A stretch of 64,000 bases of DNA, taken from the NCBI GenBank assembly GCA_044360075.1, contig JBIKLA010000020.1:1-64000 (forward strand), in the 5' to 3' direction. This document shows, in pieces, positions 58,941 through 64,000 of this stretch. Origin of the DNA: OMII01 sp947467385. GTDB lineage: Bacteria > Bdellovibrionota_C > UBA2361 > OMII01. Below the pieces are notes generated by a model. That model had not been told where the DNA came from, did no database searches, and worked only from the letters and a program-made list of their open reading frames with translations. The stretch's first letter is position 1, and each line of letters opens with the position of its first letter. A program made the position numbers and the translations under genes.

Positions 58941-59711
58941 GTGCTCCTCAGATACCTCGAACGGAAGCTCACCTTTAAGCCAACCTCCACCGACTACGGC
59001 GGCCTGCCGCAGCACGCCTTGTCGCGATTCCGCTTCGGACGCGACTTCGGTCTCGATCTCGACGGAGCCTTCTCGGACCGCGGATCGCGGCACGCGGTGC
59101 TCTTCATTCACGGCAACAGGCATAACCTCACCCGCTTCCGTGACCACTACAACCTCTTTTCGTCCCTTGGCCTCTCGTGCATGTGCTTCGACTATCCCGG
59201 ATACGGCCGAAGCAGCGGCGTGCCGAGCGAAGAGGGCTTTTACGCGAGCGCGCGCGCCGCGTATTCCTTCGCCTTGAAAGAGCTCGGCAAGGAGCCTACT
59301 GACCTAATCGTGTACGGCTGCTCAATGGGGGGCGCGGTGGCGATAGAGCTACTCCAGAGCCTGCCTGCTGCAGCGCTCATCACTGAAAGTACCTTCACGA
59401 ACTCCTGGGATATGGCCCAACACCTCTACCCGCTCCTGCCGGTGTGGAGGCTTCTGCCGAAGCGCTTTCCGAACGACGACCGCATCGGAAATATCCGCAT
59501 TCCGATCGGGATGATTCACGGCGATCAGGACCAGGTCGTGCCCGTGAGCATGGCGCACGAGCTCCTCAAGCGCGCTCCCGCTGGAACCGAGCTTCACGTA
59601 GTGCCGGGGGCCAACCACGTCAATTCGGTGACAACGGGAGGCGATGAGGTGCGCGCCTTTATGATGCGCATCCTCAAGCCCGCAGGAGCGAATGAACTCG
59701 GCGATAGTTGA
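58941..59711 (+). CDS. Alpha/beta hydrolase (ABHD13/YtfF-like serine hydrolase)
   Basis: This hydrolase has 256 residues. The oxyanion region is LFIHGNRHN, the nucleophile elbow GCSMGG, the acid lies in MIHGDQDQVVP, and the catalytic His is in VPGANH. An N-terminal hydrophobic Arg/Leu segment (LLRYLERKLTF, FKPT) matches membrane-attached ABHD12/13-type hydrolases. I choose the GTG at 58941 because a terminator stem lies in the longer frame (from 58875). The substrate is unknown; a lipid or peptide ester is likely. Confidence 0.85.
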   Translation: MLLRYLERKLTFKPTSTDYGGLPQHALSRFRFGRDFGLDLDGAFSDRGSRHAVLFIHGNRHNLTRFRDHYNLFSSLGLSCMCFDYPGYGRSSGVPSEEGFYASARAAYSFALKELGKEPTDLIVYGCSMGGAVAIELLQSLPAAALITESTFTNSWDMAQHLYPLLPVWRLLPKRFPNDDRIGNIRIPIGMIHGDQDQVVPVSMAHELLKRAPAGTELHVVPGANHVNSVTTGGDEVRAFMMRILKPAGANELGDS

Positions 59712-59712
59712 A

Positions 59713-60195
59713 TTACTGCGCCCAGGCCGGCTGGCGGCGACGGTACACGTCCGCCTCTGAGCTCTCTTGGAACTGCTCGCGCCGCGTGTTTGGGACAAGT
59801 CCCATATAGTTGATCAGCACGTAGGCTGCGCCGAGAAAGCTCACCATAAAAAACGCTGCGGGAATAAGCTTGGCTGAGAGCTGCGAGGGCTCTGCCTGCG
59901 TGCCGCCGCCCCCAAAGCATTGGCGAGACCCGGGCCCCGTGCCCCTCGTTCCCTTGTTGTGCAGGTCGTTTTTGGTTGAGCTGAAAGCCTCCATCGACTG
60001 TCCGCTGCCAGATGATTGCTTGCTTGCGGAAGATGTCGGGCGTCCCGCTCCCCCCATGACGAAGCTTGTGCCCCTGCGCTCGGGCTCACGAACCGTATTC
60101 TGGGTGTATGGCTGCGCCGTCTTTTGCACCCAGCCGTCGCAGCCACCCCCGGTGCTCGCCGTGAAACCCCTTAAGACAAACTTATCCAGTGACAT
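59713..60195 (-). CDS. Single-helix hypothetical protein
   Basis: The protein has 160 residues. A polar, Ser/Gly/Thr-rich N-terminal 105 residues (with a GGAGRP and GGGGTQ stretch) precedes one hydrophobic helix at about 112-133 and a charged C-terminus. I recognise no family. The ATG at 60195 starts a reasonable protein; the frame is open 28 codons further up without coding character. It converges on the hydrolase with one base between the stops. Confidence 0.55.
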   Translation of the reverse strand: MSLDKFVLRGFTASTGGGCDGWVQKTAQPYTQNTVREPERRGTSFVMGGAGRPTSSASKQSSGSGQSMEAFSSTKNDLHNKGTRGTGPGSRQCFGGGGTQAEPSQLSAKLIPAAFFMVSFLGAAYVLINYMGLVPNTRREQFQESSEADVYRRRQPAWAQ

Positions 60196-60436
60196 GTGTC
60201 CTTTCGCCCAAAAATAGCGCCTAACACCAGGGGTATGCGCTTTCCTGGGCCCCGGGTAGCCTATGTGGGCCCCGTGCACACAAACTTCCCAAAACGGCCC
60301 CCAAAAGGGCTAGTTGGTCGCATTTTTGGGCTTTTTCCCTATATATCCGTAGGCGACGCCAGCGGCTCCCGAGGGCATAACTTAGAAACAGGGGAACTCG
60401 CTCGTGTAGGCTCCCCAAGTTTTAAGTGGTTACCTC

Positions 60437-62155
60437 ATGGTTCAAGACACCCCTACAAAGGCGCCCTCAGAGGCACCTGCCGTCGGGCATGCGTTCGTGA
60501 AGATACCCGGCATGGGCGAGGAGTCCGCGCCGCAGCCCGGGGCCATGCTAAGCGGCGAAGCCTCGATTGAAGAGGCCGTGCATGGCCTTCGGTCGGCCAG
60601 TCGTGACAGCTTCTCTTCAATTCTTGCCGCTCTCGCGGCTGTCCCGCTGACCCGCACGGAGCTGCACCTGCTAGCACGCACGCTGCTCTCTATGTCACGC
60701 CAGCCAGGCGAGGCCGGCGACGCTGCGGCGGCCGCCCTTTGTGGCACCATCAGCGCCCGCCCCAGCTCACTTGAGGCCACCTTCATCGGAATTCAGCTCA
60801 TACGGCTGTGGGGCAGCGACCAGTCGCACCCCGAGCTCCTAGCAGGCCTCACAACGGCGATAGAGGTGGAGATATCGGCCCTGCGCTTCGTCCCGGAACT
60901 CTCGCGCAAGCAGCTCACCGAGATCCGGTATGTGCTCATCCGTGCGTTCGAGACCCCTGCCCTGCACCTTGCCGCGCTCAACGTGGCACATGAGGTCCTC
61001 GCTGACACAAGCACGCGGCTCATATCTGAGCGAAAAGAGCTCGCTGGCGCGCTGCTTTCGTCAGCATCGCGGGTTCACACACCCACAGATGCCCTGCCCT
61101 CGCTCAAGAGGCTCGCCGCGGCGGTATTCGCCACCGGCGTGGCCCCGGCTCACCTTATCCAGAGGCGCAGCGAGCCAGGCCGAAAGCGCGCCTCGTTCCT
61201 CGTCACGGCCCAGGACGCTGAGCGCCGCCGCCAGTTCGGCCTCGCCTCCGCCATTGAGCTGCACAAGTCCACGACCCTCATCGGCCGCGGCATGACAGTG
61301 GCTGAGCTTGAGCTCGCGCTGTCCTTCCACAACGACTCATCCGCAACGTTCCCAGGCAACCAGAGCTGGTTCTCAAAAGACGAGTGGTGCACCGCCTACC
61401 AGCTTCTGAGCCTGGCGCTCGAGGAGCAGTCATGTGCGGCTGAGCAGGCCATCGTCCTGCTGCATGCGCTCACAAAGATGAAGGTCGAGGATCCTGCGGA
61501 CACGCGCGTCAGCTTCAAGCGCGCTGACCTGCTTGATGCATCTTTCCGTCGCGCAAAGATCGCCGACATCGAGGGCCGGGCAAGCGGAATCGGCCTCTCG
61601 GCCGAGCAGCTTGAGGCTATGAGCACAGAGAGGTTCCTCAAGCTAGTCGATCCCGCTTTCCTCGTGCGCAATCCCGCCAGCCTCTCCATCTACGCCGAGG
61701 AGCCCAGCCAAGCACCCGTTGCCGGACGATCGGCGGCGGGACAGAGCGCTATTAACCTCAGCACAGAAGCGCTCGTCGAGCGCATCGCCCGCGACAACAA
61801 CTCGACCCTCATCTCCCGCCTTGTTGCAGCTGACTTCCAGCTGCTGAAGCAGGCCCACGGCCTCACCGGCGTCCAGTTTAAGAACGTGCTTGAGAGAATT
61901 CGGGCGCGCGCCATATCAGAGCCCTGGGCGCGCATGGCCTTCCTCGACATCCTGCGCGCTCCCCACAGCGCCGAGGTAACGCCAAGCCTCCGCACGGTAG
62001 CCCTGGGCGCCCTCGTAAGCGAGGCACGTAAGCTCGGAAAGCTTTCTTCGTCCTTTGAGAAAGAGGTGTTTGCTGTCTCAGCAGAGCTACCAAACTTAAC
62101 GTGGGCGGAAGAATCGCCCGATCTGGCCAAGCACGACTTTTCAGCTACTTCTTAG
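60437..62155 (+). CDS. Large alpha-helical protein of unknown function
   Basis: The protein has 572 residues with no signal peptide or membrane helix. After a 45-residue Pro/Ala-rich start, it is almost all helical with regularly repeated Leu/Ala-rich segments (for example LLARTLLSMSRQPGEAG and LHLAALNVAHEVLADTS). This suggests a HEAT/ARM-like solenoid for about residues 50-300. No catalytic motif is seen. The 240-base gap before it (60196-60436) shows nothing definite. The 3' end overlaps the converging mltD by 11 bases. Confidence 0.72.
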   Translation: MVQDTPTKAPSEAPAVGHAFVKIPGMGEESAPQPGAMLSGEASIEEAVHGLRSASRDSFSSILAALAAVPLTRTELHLLARTLLSMSRQPGEAGDAAAAALCGTISARPSSLEATFIGIQLIRLWGSDQSHPELLAGLTTAIEVEISALRFVPELSRKQLTEIRYVLIRAFETPALHLAALNVAHEVLADTSTRLISERKELAGALLSSASRVHTPTDALPSLKRLAAAVFATGVAPAHLIQRRSEPGRKRASFLVTAQDAERRRQFGLASAIELHKSTTLIGRGMTVAELELALSFHNDSSATFPGNQSWFSKDEWCTAYQLLSLALEEQSCAAEQAIVLLHALTKMKVEDPADTRVSFKRADLLDASFRRAKIADIEGRASGIGLSAEQLEAMSTERFLKLVDPAFLVRNPASLSIYAEEPSQAPVAGRSAAGQSAINLSTEALVERIARDNNSTLISRLVAADFQLLKQAHGLTGVQFKNVLERIRARAISEPWARMAFLDILRAPHSAEVTPSLRTVALGALVSEARKLGKLSSSFEKEVFAVSAELPNLTWAEESPDLAKHDFSATS

Positions 62156-63854
62156 GCACAACGAGAACCTGCCCTACAACAAGCTTTGTTCCCTTGAGCC
62201 TATTCGCTTTCTTGAGCGTGGCTACCGAGGCTCCCATCTTTTCGCCGATCGTAAAGAGAGAGTCTCCCGAACGGACGGTATACGTTGTGCCCTTGGGCGA
62301 CCCCGTAGGGCCCTTTGCCTCAGGCGCATCCGGCTCAGCCGCATTGGCCTGCTCTATCGGCGACGGAATCACGCTACCTGACCCGCGCTGGGAAGCCTTT
62401 GCAGCCTGCGCCTGCTGGACCGGCTGCTTCCTCGCTGGCTCAGCAGCGCGGACAACGAGCACCTGCCCCGGCTTAACGGTTGCCTTCTGGAGCCGATTGA
62501 GTGCCATGAGCCGGTCAACACTGGTGTTGTAGCGCTTCGCGATTCCGATCAGCGACTCTCCACGTGCTACCCGGTGAGTCGCTTGCGAAGATCCCTGCGA
62601 CACCGCAACTACCTCTGGCGGTTTCGCCATGGTGTCGGGCGCAATGACAACACCCGGGCGCTGGTACTCAACGGGCACCCGCAGCACATAGCCGGCCGGG
62701 ATGCGCGCCGCTCCTCTCCAAACCGGATCAAGCAGCGCATAGTTAGCATCCTTAAGCGCCTCCATCGGCACGTTGAGCTGGCGCGCTACCGATGCAACAG
62801 AAGCGGAGGCCTGTATCGGGTACGAGTACACTCGCAGCGGCGGCTGCACCGGTATCTCGGGAAAATACTTCTCGTGCTCCTCAAAGATCTCAAGAGCCGC
62901 GAGGAACTCGGGGTAGAAGTTTGTCGAGGCGAAACCGAAGAAACGCTCGTTTGGATCCTCAATCATAACCGCAAGGTCGTTTGTGCCAGCCTTCTTAACC
63001 TTGGCACGCACGCCACCGACGCCGTGATTGTACGAGGTGATTGCGAGCGGCCATGCGCCCAGCGACGAATACGCGCCGCGCAGGTATTCGGCCGCAGCCC
63101 GTGTCGCCTTGAGCGGATCTCGACGCTCGTCCACGTAGCGGCCAACGAGCAGCCTGTGGGCGCGAGCCGTCCGAGGCATAAACTGCCAGATGCCCGCAGC
63201 CCCGACGCTGCTGTATGCCGTGTAGTCGAAAGACGACTCAATGAACGGGATGCGCGTGAGCTCCTTCGGCAAGCCGTACTCCGCCACGAAGATCTGCTCC
63301 ATTACCGGCATGTACTTCCATGCGCGACGAACAGCCTCCGCATAGCGCTCCCGGATGCCGGTCTGCGTGCGCACCAGGTCATCGTCGACGATCTTCTTGT
63401 ACTTCTCGAGCCCACCCGGTATGCCATTGAGCAGCTCAACGGCCTGGCGTTGAAATGGGGTCTGGGGATCCTCTCCCTGAGAGAGCGCCAGGAGCTGGCG
63501 CTTGATGTTGGCAACCGCCTCAGCCTCACCCCGATCCTTGTAGCGCTCAAACTGCACAGCGTTCATCGTTCTCGCCTCATCCGAGAAGTCGAGCACGCCG
63601 AACCGGATCTGCGGAAAGTCGCGGTGGTGCACCACGACCTGCTTTGAGGTGTACTTGGTGAAGACGTCTTTCCAGAAATCCACCCGGTCGCGCAGGATTG
63701 GCGAAACCCGGAATTGTCCCCCTTGGGCGTTGGTCGCAACCTGCGAGCGGATGCCGAGATTCGTTCCCATGCCGGGGCTCGCGTAGGAACACGCTACGCC
63801 TCCCACGAGGGACGCCGCAAAAAACACCACCGATGCAACCTTTCGGACGCTCAT
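62145..63854 (-). CDS. mltD: Membrane-bound lytic murein transglycosylase D with LysM repeats
   Basis: This 569-residue enzyme cleaves peptidoglycan with formation of anhydromuramoyl ends. The signal peptide ends VACSYAS, possibly a lipoprotein. The SLT domain is intact with the catalytic Glu in IPFIESSFDY, followed by GAAGIWQFMP and SYNHG. The C-terminus has two good LysM domains (THRVARGESLIGIAKRYN and TYTVRSGDSLFTIGEKMG), with a degenerate LysM-like segment before them. The ATG at 63854 is preceded by AGGTG and starts the signal peptide. It overlaps the converging helical-protein gene by 11 bases. Confidence 0.94.
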   Translation of the reverse strand: MSVRKVASVVFFAASLVGGVACSYASPGMGTNLGIRSQVATNAQGGQFRVSPILRDRVDFWKDVFTKYTSKQVVVHHRDFPQIRFGVLDFSDEARTMNAVQFERYKDRGEAEAVANIKRQLLALSQGEDPQTPFQRQAVELLNGIPGGLEKYKKIVDDDLVRTQTGIRERYAEAVRRAWKYMPVMEQIFVAEYGLPKELTRIPFIESSFDYTAYSSVGAAGIWQFMPRTARAHRLLVGRYVDERRDPLKATRAAAEYLRGAYSSLGAWPLAITSYNHGVGGVRAKVKKAGTNDLAVMIEDPNERFFGFASTNFYPEFLAALEIFEEHEKYFPEIPVQPPLRVYSYPIQASASVASVARQLNVPMEALKDANYALLDPVWRGAARIPAGYVLRVPVEYQRPGVVIAPDTMAKPPEVVAVSQGSSQATHRVARGESLIGIAKRYNTSVDRLMALNRLQKATVKPGQVLVVRAAEPARKQPVQQAQAAKASQRGSGSVIPSPIEQANAAEPDAPEAKGPTGSPKGTTYTVRSGDSLFTIGEKMGASVATLKKANRLKGTKLVVGQVLVVPKK

Positions 63855-63955
63855 AACACCTGAAGCAAACGATTGTTTAGGACACTCACTTAAGGTGCCA
63901 TGAGGCGCCGCAAGGCACAATGCCCATAGCTCATTGACGTAGGGGACCCTACTGT

Positions 63956-64000
63956 ATGAAGCACGGTGACATCGAGGGATTCGCGTCCCGCTGTAACTAT
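63956..64000 (+). CDS. Possible gene start running off the right edge
   Basis: An ATG at 63956 is preceded by AGGGGA 9 bases upstream and stays open for 15 codons to the window edge (MKHGDIEGFASRCNY). The piece is too short to judge as coding or to name. Confidence 0.3.
   Translation, partial: MKHGDIEGFASRCNY

Noticed and set aside
60196..60570. Plus-strand 124-aa ORF ahead of the helical protein
   Set aside because: It overlaps the start of the 572-aa gene in another frame and has no ribosome-binding site or family features.

Overview
The window comes from a flagellated Gram-negative bacterium with about 58% GC. The signs are cyclopropane-fatty-acyl synthase, lipoproteins, an MltD-type murein transglycosylase, and outer-envelope or periplasmic DUF families. 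The long one-direction fli/flh/mot operon with FlhF/FlhG and FliA at its end, the GT3-type glycogen synthase, the Thr/Pro-rich secreted protein with a DUF1554-like domain, and the many orphan proteins suggest a deltaproteobacterial, Bdellovibrionota-like or neighbouring lineage. That placement is inference; there is no rRNA gene to settle it. Layout: (1) 1-2725, minus strand, cut by the left edge: a very large exported protein with a Cys-rich module array, Thr/Pro-rich low-complexity arrays and a DUF1554-like domain. Plus-strand Val/Gly-repeat reading frames here are only its antisense shadow. (2) 2726-3880: a gene-poor stretch with a perfect 10-copy 8-bp repeat next to tRNA-Lys(CTT). (3) 3.9-12.3 kb: housekeeping and metabolism: HD phosphohydrolase coupled to RecD2 helicase, prephenate dehydrogenase, GT3 glycogen synthase behind a 10-bp inverted repeat, and a long U32 protein. 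(4) 12.3-19.9 kb: accessory genes: a polytopic membrane protein, debris of a SET-domain gene and of a group II intron reverse transcriptase, secreted proteins, a methyltransferase-like protein, an EXORDIUM-like protein and a DUF3300/DUF2950 pair. (5) 20-24 kb: a translationally coupled lipid operon SDR - FAD amine oxidase - DUF1365 - Cfa. (6) 24.7-27.1 kb: an unrecognised 740-aa protein with a small Pro-rich partner. (7) 27.2-40.8 kb: a minus-strand flagellar operon motA - OmpA-like protein - motB-like - fliL/M/N/O/P/Q/R - flhB/A/F/G - small membrane protein - fliA - hybrid histidine kinase. (8) 41-50 kb: a mini rod-like protein, a DUF1579 lipoprotein, an orphan CpaB, RsmE, CysE overlapping tail to tail with an orphan PglX-like DNA methylase, a sigma-region-4-like mini-protein, and two small secreted proteins. 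(9) 50-64 kb: a polytopic membrane protein, purC with two coupled orphans, def-fmt, a Cas4-like nuclease carrying transmembrane helices, an RGG-box protein, an alpha/beta hydrolase, unknowns, and MltD with LysM domains. The most unusual items are the division of MotB functions between two proteins, the membrane-anchored Cas4-like nuclease, the RGG-box protein, the 740-aa orphan, the inverted repeat in front of glycogen synthase, the mini rod protein and the group II intron/SET debris. All family assignments were made by eye from motifs; no database search was run.
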